From JBBRBB01 sp038206235 (GTDB lineage Bacteria > Bacteroidota > Bacteroidia > Chitinophagales > Chitinophagaceae), in contig JBBRBB010000001.1 of the NCBI GenBank assembly GCA_038206235.1, forward strand, positions 62,001-126,000: a stretch of 64,000 bases of DNA, read 5' to 3'. Both the position numbers and the translations under genes were made by a program. The notes below the pieces were generated by a model. The model was not told the DNA's origin and did no database searches. It saw only the letters and a program-made list of their open reading frames with translations. Below, one piece after another: positions 27,429 to 37,339 of this stretch (the stretch's first letter is position 1; every line of letters starts with the position of its first letter).

Positions 27429-27986
27429 TTAATATTTACAAGGTGGACAAGGATTTGTTTTTAAGTCCGCTGTTGATTCAAGTGCTGCAGTATCGTATTT
27501 TCCTCTCATAGTAATTTCAACATACTTTCCAGTTCCATCTGTTCTACCAGATACATGAAAATATATTTTAAAAGGAGGGTCGGATGAACTAAAATCAAAT
27601 CCCTCACTTTCTAAGTCTGAAATAAAATCTGCAACTTTTTCCCTTGATAGTATTGATGGTCTCAGGTTAGTGGATTTTATATTCATTTGGGGATTTGTAT
27701 TGGTTAATGAAAGGGGATTCTCTACAGATCCGTTTATATAATATCCTGTCAATTTGTATAGATTTCCTGATGCTGGTTTTGGAAAAATAAAATACATAAA
27801 ATCTGAATTATTGTAGCTGGCATTAAAATCCTTTGCTGTCATATACATTGTTGGTGACATTATATTCGCAAGAGGACCTAAATTGACAGTATATGTCGTA
27901 TTGCATGAAGAATAAATACAATTTATTATGATTAAAAGAATAAATAAAATGCTTTCTTTTAAAGCTGGTAAAAATTTTAATTTCAT
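27429..27986 (-). CDS. Hypothetical lipoprotein
   Basis: A 185-residue protein with a hydrophobic leader and a lipobox-like IYSSC (Cys at about 28), so it is probably anchored in the envelope. The mature part has YYINGSVENPLSL and IYFHVSGRTDGTGKYVEITMRG and ends with a cysteine-rich NPCPPCKY. No family is recognised. It lies 55 bases upstream of the sensor operon on the same strand and might be co-expressed. Confidence 0.5.
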   Translation of the reverse strand: MKLKFLPALKESILFILLIIINCIYSSCNTTYTVNLGPLANIMSPTMYMTAKDFNASYNNSDFMYFIFPKPASGNLYKLTGYYINGSVENPLSLTNTNPQMNIKSTNLRPSILSREKVADFISDLESEGFDFSSSDPPFKIYFHVSGRTDGTGKYVEITMRGKYDTAALESTADLKTNPCPPCKY

Positions 27987-28149
27987 ATGAAGTTTTTTCG
28001 AATTTAAGCACTTTATATTTAAAATGGAAAATTAATACATCCATATTTCATTGTGAATATGATGTATAATTTTTGAAGATGAATCTCTATATTATTAGAA
28101 GCTGATGTTTTTAATTTTTATAATTCCGCTGACAATTTAAATTTCCCCC

Positions 28150-28248
28150 GTATTTCTACGCACTCTCTCCCAAAACGTATTTCCACGCACGGCAATTTAT
28201 TAAACCAAAGTATTCTTACGCATCCTTGTTTTTCAGTATTTCCCACCT
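28150..28248. promoter_or_regulatory. Four spaced copies of a GTATTTCYACGCAC-like motif
   Basis: The motif occurs at 28150 (GTATTTCTACGCAC), 28177 (GTATTTCCACGCAC), 28210 (GTATTCTTACGCAT) and, weaker, 28236 (GTATTTCCCACC). Spacings are 27, 33 and 26 bases, near whole helical turns. The array ends about 55 bases before a small secreted-protein gene, so it looks like a set of regulator-binding sites. Confidence 0.6.
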
Positions 28249-28301
28249 TGTTTCACCCCTATGCTGAAGGGCAATTTTGAGTTATCAAAAACAAAAAAAT
28301 C

Positions 28302-28679
28302 ATGAAAACTCAGCTCCTTCTCAGCATCCTTTTTTTAAGCGCAATGTTGCTTATTTCAACAAGAACTTCCAGCGTAAATATGCACAAAATGCCGGGCAAT
28401 TATTCTCTTATTATCACTTCACCGAATGCAGAAAATTTGAATGGACAAATCAACCCTGAATTTACAATGAAGCAAACTTCAATTTCTTCAGATGATGTAG
28501 CTCAAAACATGACAGACTTTTCTGCAGAAGATGAAAATCATTTTCTTCATTTTCATTTCAGCCGTGTTAAAACAAGCAGAAGGTTTTATAAGCTGAAAAT
28601 GATAGCCTATAAGCTGATGCTATCTTTTATGCATATAGTAATGCTTGTTGCCTCATTCAGTCATATAATATGGCATTAA
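28302..28679 (+). CDS. Small exported protein of unknown function
   Basis: A 125-residue protein: signal peptide (about 1-24), a polar middle, and a C-terminal region with HFHFSRVKTSRRFYKLK followed by a membrane segment (MLSFMHIVMLVASFSHII). No family is recognised. It lies downstream of a striking array of direct repeats that may control it. Confidence 0.5.
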   Translation: MKTQLLLSILFLSAMLLISTRTSSVNMHKMPGNYSLIITSPNAENLNGQINPEFTMKQTSISSDDVAQNMTDFSAEDENHFLHFHFSRVKTSRRFYKLKMIAYKLMLSFMHIVMLVASFSHIIWH

Positions 28680-28815
28680 TTTTCAGCAAAAACCATTATT
28701 AATAAATTATTGGCGAAATTTCAATACACAAAATTCTTTACTTTGTTTTTCTCTGGCATTGATAAGAAAGTTATTTGAGACAGAAAAGAATAATGGCATT
28801 CAAAAAATATCCCGG

Positions 28816-29514
28816 ATGGCACAAAATAAAAGAGCACGTTTACTAAAAGCAATTTCACTTGAAGTACTTTTAGTTGCGTGTCTGTTCTTAGCTTCCCTAT
28901 TTGTTTTTGCATTTATTGCTGACGAGGTAGTGTATGAAAAAGAAAATGTATTCGACAATAAGGTTTTTGCTTTCCTCTCTTCATATACAAGCCCTGGACT
29001 TATTAAAACAATGCAAGTGATTACTTTTTTCGGTTCAAGTGAATTTCTGCTTCCGGCCTATATTGTTTTAGCAGGCTATTTTCTCTTCAGAAAAAAATAT
29101 CGCAATTGTGTTGATATTTCAGTGATTGGGTTGAGCAGCACTGGAGTAATGTATGTATTAAAGCAGGTGTTTCATAGAAACAGACCCGATCTTCCCATCA
29201 TCAAAAGTCTTACTACATATAGCTTTCCCAGCGGGCATACGCTTTCATCCTTTATTTTTTGCAGTGTTTTGGCTTATCTTATCTGGAATACGAACCTGCG
29301 GCAGATAACAAAACTGTTGTACTGCTTTTTGTTGCTTTGTTTTTCAGTTACTATTGGTATCAGCAGAATTGTTTTGAAAGTTCATTATGCAACAGATGTT
29401 ATCGCATCGTTCTGCCTGGGAATTGCATGGGTAATTATGTCGTTCTGGTTATTGGAAAAGATAAATCAAAGATTTAATATCTGGAGAGCAAACCGGCTTA
29501 ATAAAAATTTCTAA
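28816..29514 (+). CDS. PAP2 family phosphatase
   Basis: A polytopic membrane phosphatase. All three catalytic boxes are present: KQVFHRNRP, SFPSGHT and SRIVLKVHYATD, which hold the Lys/Arg, the acid His and the nucleophile His-Asp pair. Such proteins remove phosphate from lipids such as phosphatidic acid or undecaprenyl diphosphate. The open frame extends to a TTG at 28759; ATG 28816 (MAQNKRARL) gives the usual short cytoplasmic N-terminus and is preferred. Confidence 0.88.
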   Translation: MAQNKRARLLKAISLEVLLVACLFLASLFVFAFIADEVVYEKENVFDNKVFAFLSSYTSPGLIKTMQVITFFGSSEFLLPAYIVLAGYFLFRKKYRNCVDISVIGLSSTGVMYVLKQVFHRNRPDLPIIKSLTTYSFPSGHTLSSFIFCSVLAYLIWNTNLRQITKLLYCFLLLCFSVTIGISRIVLKVHYATDVIASFCLGIAWVIMSFWLLEKINQRFNIWRANRLNKNF

Positions 29515-29554
29515 CGGGAATTTCAGCTTCTTCACGGCGAAGCTTTGCTGCATA

Positions 29555-30685
29555 TTATTTTACAGGATAATCTCTAAATGCAATTCCGTTTTCTCTTAGT
29601 TTGCCATCAGGATTGTGTAATGCAACTGCGCCATCTCCTTTCGCATCACCGCTATACCAAATTGTATATTTCAATTTTACAACATTACATGTATCAAGCA
29701 TGGAAGTAACTAAATCAGGTTGCATGTTCAGTTGCCCCATTTCGGTACAGATCACTTTTTTTCCGGTGGTTTCAGTAAGATAATCGCATATTTCCCGCAA
29801 AGCTCCCGGGGTAGCCTTAGTAATATTTTCAGATAAAGCCGCTGCATTTATTTCTCCCCGATATTTTACAGGCTCATAAATATGAACATTTACATAGTCA
29901 ATAGGAATATTTCTGTAAGCTGTAATAAGGCTATCCCATTGCTTTAACTTATCTTCTAAAACAGGGTTACTGCCGGGATGAGATATATTATATATAAATC
30001 TGTCTGGTATACATCTTTGTGCAAAATCATTTGCTTTAGCTATTTGTCCTTTGTTATAGTAATAGCGGTAAACTAAGTAGGTGATAGGCCGTGTGGAGAG
30101 ACCACCGTTTGTTCCTTTTAATTCATGGCTATGCACTACTCCTATAGCGGCGGTTAATTCATTAATGTATTCTTGCATGGAACCCGTATGTTTTGTAACA
30201 TCGGTTTCTTCATTTTCAATAATCACCATGACAGGAGAAAAATTATCTAAAACATCATTCAATGTTTTTTTATAAGATATTGTATCTTTTGGGTATGGCG
30301 AAGGGTTTCTTACGGTTGCTCTGCCATAACAAATATTGGCAAATACTTTATATCCGCTTTCATCAAACCGGGAAAATTCGTTCCACTTTCCGTCCCAGTT
30401 AGTCATTACCATTGAGCAGCGGGTGAAATTGGTATTTAATTTTTCCAGCACACTAATTTCAAAATCTGTGGTTAGGGTATCCGAGCCGGTAATAAGAGCT
30501 CCTGAGATGGTATAGGGAATAACCGTATCGCCAGAAGAGTTTCCAGACGATGATGATGATGTATCTTCTGTTGGTGGCGTTTTTGGTGAACGATGCTTAG
30601 GGGAAAGGGCCGGTTTTTGGCAAGATATAATAATAATAAAAAGAAGCCACGTAAATGCCAGCATGAATGAATACTTTGTTTGCAT
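29555..30685 (-). CDS. Lipoprotein with a possible TIM-barrel glycosidase fold
   Basis: A 376-residue protein. The leader ends in a lipobox-like IIISC (Cys22), followed by a Pro/Ser-rich linker (about 25-55). The body alternates strand and helix and has VIIENEET, YVNVHIYEP and KVICTEMGQL; an ENE around mid-protein and a TEMG late could be the acid/base and nucleophile of a clan A glycosidase. This is inference. No close family is recognised and no sugar-utilisation genes adjoin. Confidence 0.5.
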   Translation of the reverse strand: MQTKYSFMLAFTWLLFIIIISCQKPALSPKHRSPKTPPTEDTSSSSSGNSSGDTVIPYTISGALITGSDTLTTDFEISVLEKLNTNFTRCSMVMTNWDGKWNEFSRFDESGYKVFANICYGRATVRNPSPYPKDTISYKKTLNDVLDNFSPVMVIIENEETDVTKHTGSMQEYINELTAAIGVVHSHELKGTNGGLSTRPITYLVYRYYYNKGQIAKANDFAQRCIPDRFIYNISHPGSNPVLEDKLKQWDSLITAYRNIPIDYVNVHIYEPVKYRGEINAAALSENITKATPGALREICDYLTETTGKKVICTEMGQLNMQPDLVTSMLDTCNVVKLKYTIWYSGDAKGDGAVALHNPDGKLRENGIAFRDYPVK

Positions 30686-31237
30686 AGAGTCGTGTATTTA
30701 GAAAATAAACAAAAAATAAGCAATATTGAAATTTGCAAATTCCTTAAAGGGTACAGGTCTGATTCGTTAAGACGATTGGGGGGTTACTTAACAACAGAGT
30801 ATAAAATTATAAAATACACTGCAAAATAAATATATTTTTTTAAAAAACAAATGGGCAGAAGCTACACTTAAAAATAATTCCGGTTTAATGCAATTATGCA
30901 ACCATAAATTTTTAATTCGGTTCCGTAAAAAACAAGCTGTCTTTTTTTATCGCGGGCAAACCGTGAAAAATATATACTAACGTCTTTTAAGGGCTTTAAG
31001 CATAACTTACTTATACAAGGATGAATTAATTTGTATGCCCGGTCTCATTACAAGGCATTAAGGCAGAGGTTTGAATATAGCAAGAGAGCAAAGCATAACT
31101 ATTCTTCTCAAAAATATAAGAGTTTTCTTTAGAATAGAATTTAAGGAATTAATTAAGGTGAAACCAAACCTATTATTTCAGGCATTCGGTTTGACATTAT
31201 TAATAGCTAACTTTTTTCAAAATTAAAAACACCAATA
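30686..31237. other. Gene-free stretch
   Basis: About 550 AT-rich bases with no supported gene. A GGTCTGA word at 30756-30762 belongs to the small repeat family noted elsewhere. A 22-codon open stretch from GTG 31158 ends just before the next gene and is too short to support. Confidence 0.5.
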
Positions 31238-31468
31238 ATGCCTCACCTTAGCCAGAAGGCTTTCATAGCTTTCAGTATTTTCCTTTATTTATTATTGCAG
31301 CCCGCTTTTATTCTTTTTAAATTATTACAGGTTTTTAATCTAAGCTGGCTGTGGGTATTTTCTCCTTTATTAATAATTATTTCCATAATCTTATGCTGTT
31401 TAATTTTTTATATAGTAAGCTCTGAGGAAAAAAAATATCCATTTCTGGTGCAGCATAAACCCCTTTAA
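31238..31468 (+). CDS. Small two-segment membrane protein
   Basis: A 76-residue protein with two hydrophobic segments (about 8-32 and 35-62) and a short charged tail. No family is recognised. Independent position and a downstream terminator support it as a gene, but the composition alone could also arise by chance in AT-rich DNA. Confidence 0.4.
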   Translation: MPHLSQKAFIAFSIFLYLLLQPAFILFKLLQVFNLSWLWVFSPLLIIISIILCCLIFYIVSSEEKKYPFLVQHKPL

Positions 31469-31562
31469 TTAAGTGCTTTTTTGGCACATAAAAAAAATTA
31501 ATTCTGTTGATATGAATTATTAATTACCTCCATATAATTTTTTTAGGAAAGTCGACAAAATA

Positions 31563-31600
31563 AAAGCCATCTCGCTTTGCGGGACGGCTTTCTTTTTTTC
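31563..31600 (+). terminator. Rho-independent terminator
   Basis: AAAGCC-a-TCTCGC pairs with GCGGGA-c-GGCTTT (31563-31591), followed by a T-rich run. It ends transcription from the + strand and may also block read-out of the DUF6600 gene from the other side. Confidence 0.8.
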
Positions 31601-31613
31601 AGAGGTTAGATAT

Positions 31614-33077
31614 TTACTTATGGGGCTTTTTTCTGTTGTTATTCTGTGCAATGCTTTGTCTGTTATTCTGCTGCCGCTGCTGTTGAATCTTATTGAATCT
31701 TTCATCATTGTTTCCACGCTGAGCGTAAACATTATTTCTTTGAATCATATTATTATTATCTTGCTGCTGTTGAAGCCTGCGCAATCTTTCGGCATTGTTT
31801 TGTTTTTGGCTAGCAATCTCTTTTTCATTCATTCCATTATTATTCTGGCGAAACCTGTTATCGTTGTTATTTCTATTTATCTCATTCTTACCGTTTGTCT
31901 TGTTCGATTTGTTTTGCATCTGCGAATTATCAGATTCATTACGCTGTATTCTGCTATCAGCATTTTGTCTCCATTTCTTTTCACGAACCTGGTTATTACC
32001 ATTATTATTATTATTTTGCGGTAGTGATTGTTGACCATTCAATATTCTGTTATTATCATTTTGTGTTTGATTGGTAACTGAATTATTTTTTCTGCCCGAA
32101 TTATTATTAGAGCTGTTGAATTGCCGGTTTATATTTTGATTAGAAGTTTGTTTATGCTTCAATGCATTCGGTCTGTACATTGCAATACTATTACCATTTA
32201 CTTTTGTTTCTCCCGGTCTTGAAGCGTTGTTTATCTGTACAACATTAATGCGCTGATGTGTGTTTCTTTCAACATCAATTCTGCGTGGTCCTGCTATATA
32301 CCTTCTGTGATTATAAGTATTATAATTATTAATCACCGTAGTATTATTAATGATGGTAACATTTCTTGTTCTGTTTACGCAATACCTGCCAATGTATGGG
32401 CTTGTGATATATCTCGTTGGAGTAAACATCCACAAGTTTGCAGAAATACCATAGCCAAATGAAACACCTACACCTATACCTCTTCTTGGTCCAAGAGGCG
32501 CCCATCCATAATAACCACCGCCGTTGCGCCATGCAACCCATGCAGGTCCCCAGGTGTAACCCGGAACCCACATCCATCCATAGAAAGGATCATATACCCA
32601 GCGTCCGTAGTGGAAAGTTGCCCAGCCCCAGCGGTAACTGGAAACCCATGTCCATCCATAAGGAGTGTATGCCCAATGACCTCTTGAATAATAAGGTCTG
32701 AAACCTGGTTCGCTGTAAACCCATGCACGTCCGTAAGAAGGTGAATATATCCATCGGCCATACGGGCTTAGCTCATTCTGAAACACGTTTATGTCAACTT
32801 CTGCATCGGACCTTCCTTCATCACCATAATATTCATCATTGCCATAATCTCCATTGTTATCATTATTATAACCATCGCTATTATTATCATTATAATTTTC
32901 ATCACCGTTATTATCATAATTATTATCGTAACCCCTTTGGTCATCGTTGTTGTTATTGTTCCTGTTATCGTATTGAGGATAATTATTGTCATTCTGCGCA
33001 ATTGCAGGGGGCAAACTAAATGAGGCTGCAATGAGCAGAATGAGCGAATAAGACAGGAAGCTAAATTTTGCTTTCAT
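31614..33077 (-). CDS. DUF6600 family exported protein, asparagine-rich
   Basis: A 487-residue protein with a signal peptide (about 1-27), an Asn/Asp-rich low-complexity region (29-95), a DUF6600 module with repeated aromatic words (GRWIYSPSYGRAWVY, GHWAYTPYGWTW, GRWVYDPFYGWMWVPG, APLGPR), then a long Asn/Gln/Arg-rich tail (about 300-487). The aromatic repeats resemble a small beta domain of periplasmic or surface proteins. Function is unknown. The biased composition produces many long shadow frames, which are not genes. Confidence 0.82.
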   Translation of the reverse strand: MKAKFSFLSYSLILLIAASFSLPPAIAQNDNNYPQYDNRNNNNNDDQRGYDNNYDNNGDENYNDNNSDGYNNDNNGDYGNDEYYGDEGRSDAEVDINVFQNELSPYGRWIYSPSYGRAWVYSEPGFRPYYSRGHWAYTPYGWTWVSSYRWGWATFHYGRWVYDPFYGWMWVPGYTWGPAWVAWRNGGGYYGWAPLGPRRGIGVGVSFGYGISANLWMFTPTRYITSPYIGRYCVNRTRNVTIINNTTVINNYNTYNHRRYIAGPRRIDVERNTHQRINVVQINNASRPGETKVNGNSIAMYRPNALKHKQTSNQNINRQFNSSNNNSGRKNNSVTNQTQNDNNRILNGQQSLPQNNNNNGNNQVREKKWRQNADSRIQRNESDNSQMQNKSNKTNGKNEINRNNNDNRFRQNNNGMNEKEIASQKQNNAERLRRLQQQQDNNNMIQRNNVYAQRGNNDERFNKIQQQRQQNNRQSIAQNNNRKKPHK

Positions 33078-33324
33078 AATCTAATTTTTTTTAAACATTT
33101 TTTAAAGTGCAGATTGCAGTAGGCTTTCCAAACTTTAAATGCGCCTTTGTTTGTCAAGGGCATATTGACGTTGCCCTTACTCTCAGGTTTAATAAATTAT
33201 ACCTGCACTTTTGTTTTAACTTTTTGTATGATTTTAGATAGTAACCTGGCTACATTTCATGGGGGATTTGTATGATAATAAATTCTGCCTGTAAACCATC
33301 TTATCTTTACAGCAAAAACCTTTT

Positions 33325-33816
33325 ATGCCATCATTCGATATTGCAAGCAGTGTTGACCTTCAAACCTTAGACAATGCAGTGAATACTGTGAAAAAAGAAT
33401 TAAGCAATCGCTTTGATTTCAGGGATTCTCCTGTCTCAATTAACCTTAACAAAAAAGATTTTATTATAGATGCCGAAGTAGAGAGCGACATGAAGATGAA
33501 ACAATTAATTGATGTGCTTATTAGTCGCAGCATAAAACAGGGAATAGATGCCAATGCTTTTGATTTTAGTAAAGACGCATACCCAAGCGGTAAGATTGTA
33601 AAAAAGCAAATACCTGTGCGCAACAGTTTAAAGCAAGAAGATGCAAAAAAAATTGTGAAGCTGATAAAAGATTCAGGATTAAAAGTACAGGCTCAAATTA
33701 TGGATGATATTGTAAGAGTAACGGGGAAAAAAATTGATGACCTGCAGCAGGTGATTGCAAAATGCAACAGCGCTAACTTGGGTATTCCGCTTCAGTTTGT
33801 AAACATGAAATCGTAG
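33325..33816 (+). CDS. YajQ family nucleotide-binding protein
   Basis: A 163-residue protein of standard length. It opens PSFDIASSVDLQTLDNAVN, then has RFDFRDSPVSI and ends PLQFVNMKS, which is close to the family consensus. YajQ proteins bind cyclic di-GMP or RNA in some bacteria; no partner is visible here. Confidence 0.93.
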   Translation: MPSFDIASSVDLQTLDNAVNTVKKELSNRFDFRDSPVSINLNKKDFIIDAEVESDMKMKQLIDVLISRSIKQGIDANAFDFSKDAYPSGKIVKKQIPVRNSLKQEDAKKIVKLIKDSGLKVQAQIMDDIVRVTGKKIDDLQQVIAKCNSANLGIPLQFVNMKS

Positions 33817-33853
33817 AATGTTTTTTGCAGAAACCAGAATGTATTGCATCATT

Positions 33854-34003
33854 ACATTAGCACATTAGCACATTAGCACATTAGCACATCATCACATCAT
33901 CATATTAGCACATCAGCACATCATCACATCATCACATTAGCACATCATCACATTAGCACATTAGCCATTAGCACATCAGCACATCAGCACATTAACACAT
34001 TAA
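33854..34003. repeat. 8-bp tandem array (ACATTAGC type), about 19 units
   Basis: About 150 bases made of ACATTAGC, ACATCATC and ACATCAGC units with period 8, one unit being a base short near 33965. It fills the gap between yajQ and fabH and ends directly at the fabH stop codon. Confidence 0.92.
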
Positions 34004-34993
34004 TCAGTATCCCCACTTAACCCATGTAGCTCCCCAGGTAAAACCACCACCAAAAGCGGCGAGAATTAAATTATCACCCTTTTGTAATTTATCTTCCCAC
34101 TCCCACAAACAGAGTGGAATAGTTGCGGCAGTAGTGTTGCCATACTTTTCAATGTTTATCATCACCTTCTCTTTTGATAATCCCATGCGTTTTGCTGCAG
34201 CATCAATTATTCTAAGATTTGCCTGGTGCGGAACAAGCCATGCAATATCATCGCCGCTTAAATTGTTACGTTCCATTACTTCAGCGCTCACATCTGCCAT
34301 GCCTACTACCGCAAATTTAAAAACGGTTTTACCCTCCTGGTATGCAAAATGCTCTCTTGCTGTAACCGTTACAATGCTTGGTGGCTTTAGTGAGCCGCCT
34401 GCTTTCATGTGCAAAAAATCTTTTCCGCTGCCATCTGTTTTTAATACACTATCTAATACACCATAACCCTCTTCATTAGGCTCTAATAAAACCGCACCGG
34501 CAGCATCACCAAATAATATGCAGGTGTTTCTGTCAGCATAATCGGTAATGGCGCTCATTTTATCAGCGCCCACAACAAGCACTTTTTTGTACCGCCCGCT
34601 TTCTATAAAGCTGGCGCCGGTTGTAAGAGCGAAAAGAAAACCGCTGCAGGCAGCATTCAAATCGAAGCTGAAAGAATTTTTCGCATTTATTTTATCTGCA
34701 ATAATATTTGCTGTTGCGGGGAAAATCATATCGGGTGTTACAGTAGCGCAAATAATACAGTCTATTTCATCAGGGCTTAGATTTTTCTTTTGCAGCATTT
34801 GATTAATTGCAGGAGCTGCCAAATCGCTGGTGGCTTTACCCGGCTCTCTTAAAATTCTTCTTTCAACAATACCCGTTCTGGTTCGTATCCATTCATCAGT
34901 TGTATCTACCATTTGTTCCAATTCCTGGTTCGTTAAAACATAATCGGGAACATATCCGCCGACGGCAGTAATAGCCGCAGAGAGCTTTTGCAT
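34004..34993 (-). CDS. fabH: 3-oxoacyl-ACP synthase III
   Basis: A 329-residue condensing enzyme with the FabH triad: Cys116 in NAACSGF, His256 in VPHQANLRI and Asn286 in KYGNTTAAT. It has the start TAVGGYVPDYVLTNQELE and DEWIRTRTGI. It joins acetyl-CoA to malonyl-ACP to begin fatty-acid synthesis. It stands alone, not with plsX or other fab genes. Confidence 0.94.
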   Translation of the reverse strand: MQKLSAAITAVGGYVPDYVLTNQELEQMVDTTDEWIRTRTGIVERRILREPGKATSDLAAPAINQMLQKKNLSPDEIDCIICATVTPDMIFPATANIIADKINAKNSFSFDLNAACSGFLFALTTGASFIESGRYKKVLVVGADKMSAITDYADRNTCILFGDAAGAVLLEPNEEGYGVLDSVLKTDGSGKDFLHMKAGGSLKPPSIVTVTAREHFAYQEGKTVFKFAVVGMADVSAEVMERNNLSGDDIAWLVPHQANLRIIDAAAKRMGLSKEKVMINIEKYGNTTAATIPLCLWEWEDKLQKGDNLILAAFGGGFTWGATWVKWGY

Positions 34994-35298
34994 GCGATGG
35001 TTCTTTTAGGTTTTCAAAAGTATTGATTTATAAATTAGAATTTTTATTGCACAACCAAAAAATTAGTTATTCCGCAGAATTTGCAGCATTGCACAGAACT
35101 GTTGGATGAGCAAAAACTACGAATAGTGAGTGATACAATATGAGCTTTCTTTTTGTTTCCGAAAATATAATTACGGAGTTATGAAAGCTGTTCGCAACAG
35201 AAAAAAACCTGTCCTTAAAAAATTAATGCCCTCTTTTAATAAAATACTTTCATTATTTTTATAAGCTTAAAAAAAATTTCATCAAAAAAATTACCGCC

Positions 35299-36879
35299 AT
35301 GAAAAAAATTGTACTGTTATTAGTCTGCTTTACATTATACAGCATTATAAATGCTCAGCCTCTAAAATATTACCGTGTTAAAATCTTTGCTGATGACAAA
35401 GGACTTATGCAGCTTGCTGCAAAAGGATTAGCCATTGACCATGGTGAATATAAAAAAGGAGCTTATTTTATTGGTGAATTTTCCGGGAGGGAATTGAACA
35501 CTATAAAAAAGAGCAGCTATCATTATGAAATATTAATTAGCGATATGAGCGCTTACTATGTGGCAAGAAGTAAAAGAGAAACAGCACCTTTAGAAAATCC
35601 TGTTCTTACCTGCTCATATCCCACTCCTGTAAATTTTAAGCTTGGCAGTATGGGCGGCTTTTATACATATACTGAAATGCTGAATATACTGGACAGCATG
35701 AGAAAAAAATATCCGAATCTCATAAGCATAAAGAAACCTGTTTCCGCTATAACCACCGGCGGCGGCAACTTATTATATTATGTGCGTATTTCAAATAATC
35801 CAAATATCGAGCAGAACAAACCGAAGCTTTTATACACCGCACTTCATCATGCAAGGGAACCGGAATCTTTAACGCAGCTTATTTTTTTTATGTGGTATTT
35901 GCTTGAGAATTATGCAACCAATGCAGATGTGCAAACAATAATTAACAGCGACGAATTATATTTTATTCCCTGTGTAAACCCCGACGGATATTTATATAAC
36001 CAACAAACGAATCCCAACGGCGGCGGGCTTTGGCGCAAGAACAGGCGTAATAATGGCGACGGAAATTATGGCGTTGACCTTAACCGCAACTACGGCTATA
36101 AATGGGGATACGATAATTATGGCTCTTCTCCTTATACGTTTGATGAAACCTATCGCGGACCTTCCGCTTTTTCAGAACTGGAAACCCAAATAGTAGCAGA
36201 CTTCTGCACTGCGTATCATTTTATTGGCGCCCTTAATAACCACACGTACAGCAATGTATTTATTTACCCTTATGGCTACAAGCCGAATACTTATACAAAA
36301 GATTCTGCTCTCTACGCACGGGAGGCGCGGCGGCTTACACAATGCAATCATTTTTTTACCGGCACTGTTTATGAAGCATTAGGCTATCTTGCCAACGGCG
36401 ATTCAGATGACTGGATGTATGGAGAGCAAACAACGAAGCCAAAAATATTTGCAGCTACACCAGAAACGGGTTCTTATTTAGATGGTTTTTGGCCTGCTCC
36501 CAATCGTATTATTCCGCTGTCAGCGGGAAATCTTCAAATGAATCTTGACGCAGCGAATGATATTGCCACACTTGCTTTCAATGAATTTTCAAAAATAAAT
36601 TCTTCGGGCTACAGCGAGCAGGTAATAGCAAACAAAAATCCATTTTTTATTTATCCAAATCCTTCTAAAGGGAAATTCATTGTAACCATTAATGAGAATG
36701 CAAACATGCAGTCAGCAAAAATTTCTGACAGATTCGGTAAAATTATTTTCAATAATTCTTCACTGACAAAAGCAACCACTTTAGAAATAGATTTAAGCAA
36801 ATATGCTCCCGGTATTTATTATATGGAAGTGTTTGATGGAAATAAAAAATATGCAAAGAAAATGGTGATAGAGAAGTAA
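35299..36879 (+). CDS. M14 zinc carboxypeptidase with T9SS sorting domain
   Basis: A 526-residue secreted peptidase. Signal peptide (1-19), pro-region with YYVAR (86-90), catalytic domain with zinc ligands His184 and Glu187 in HHAREPE and His315 in NNHTYS, substrate-binding DLNRNY (260-265) and catalytic Glu389 in TPETGS. The type A sorting domain begins FIYPNPSKGKFIV (about 448) and ends KKMVIEK. It should be exported by T9SS to the cell surface and cut C-terminal residues from peptides. Confidence 0.93.
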   Translation: MKKIVLLLVCFTLYSIINAQPLKYYRVKIFADDKGLMQLAAKGLAIDHGEYKKGAYFIGEFSGRELNTIKKSSYHYEILISDMSAYYVARSKRETAPLENPVLTCSYPTPVNFKLGSMGGFYTYTEMLNILDSMRKKYPNLISIKKPVSAITTGGGNLLYYVRISNNPNIEQNKPKLLYTALHHAREPESLTQLIFFMWYLLENYATNADVQTIINSDELYFIPCVNPDGYLYNQQTNPNGGGLWRKNRRNNGDGNYGVDLNRNYGYKWGYDNYGSSPYTFDETYRGPSAFSELETQIVADFCTAYHFIGALNNHTYSNVFIYPYGYKPNTYTKDSALYAREARRLTQCNHFFTGTVYEALGYLANGDSDDWMYGEQTTKPKIFAATPETGSYLDGFWPAPNRIIPLSAGNLQMNLDAANDIATLAFNEFSKINSSGYSEQVIANKNPFFIYPNPSKGKFIVTINENANMQSAKISDRFGKIIFNNSSLTKATTLEIDLSKYAPGIYYMEVFDGNKKYAKKMVIEK

Positions 36880-37049
36880 TTATTTTTTTTGAATGAAGCT
36901 ATTTCATCCGGTTTTTTAAATTTTGTTTCCGCAATTTGTTGATTGATGATGTCAGCGTTTTTCATCTTCGGTTCTAAAAAAAGAAATAAAAAATTTTGCT
37001 TTAATTATTTTTGTGCAGAGAAATAGAAATAAGAATAAGAATAAGAATA

Positions 37050-37339
37050 CTACTGATTTATTAGCGGATGTTGCAGCGCATCAGTAAAATCTGCCCATAC
37101 AGTTTTTACTATTTCTGCAGCGGGTTTAATATCGTGTATAAGAATGCTTGACTCTCCAATTTCAAGTTCACCCTCATCCAAATCACCTTCAAACATTCCC
37201 TTTTTTGCTCGCCCTCTGCCAAGCAATTGTTTTAATTCATCTTCAGATGCACCTCTCATTTCAGCCTCCTTTATCTTTTCAAAAAAATTGTTTTTTAGTA
37301 AACGTACAGGAACAACTTTTTTTATGCTGAGCATGGTAT
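37050..37339 (-). pseudogene. C-terminal stump of a nitronate monooxygenase-like gene
   Basis: The 97-codon frame encodes TMLSIKKVVPVRLLKNNFFE through to the end and matches the last 90 residues of the intact gene at 43342-44307 at about nine residues in ten; the DNA also aligns well. The match stops abruptly at 37339, where the next bases belong to an NlpC/P60 fragment on the other strand. The FMN-binding part is missing, so it cannot be an enzyme. Confidence 0.88.

Noticed and set aside
31158..31226. 22-codon frame before the small membrane protein gene
   Set aside because: Too short, GTG start, hydrophobic by composition only.
31614..33077. Many long open frames on both strands over the DUF6600 gene
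   Set aside because: They arise from the biased Asn/Gln/Tyr codons of the real minus-strand gene and show low-complexity, non-protein-like translations.
33854..34003. CRISPR array
   Set aside because: The unit is 8 bp with no spacers and no cas genes; it is a simple tandem array.
37026..37050. Short AATAAG hexamer run
   Set aside because: Only three or four units of very AT-rich sequence; expected by chance in this genome.
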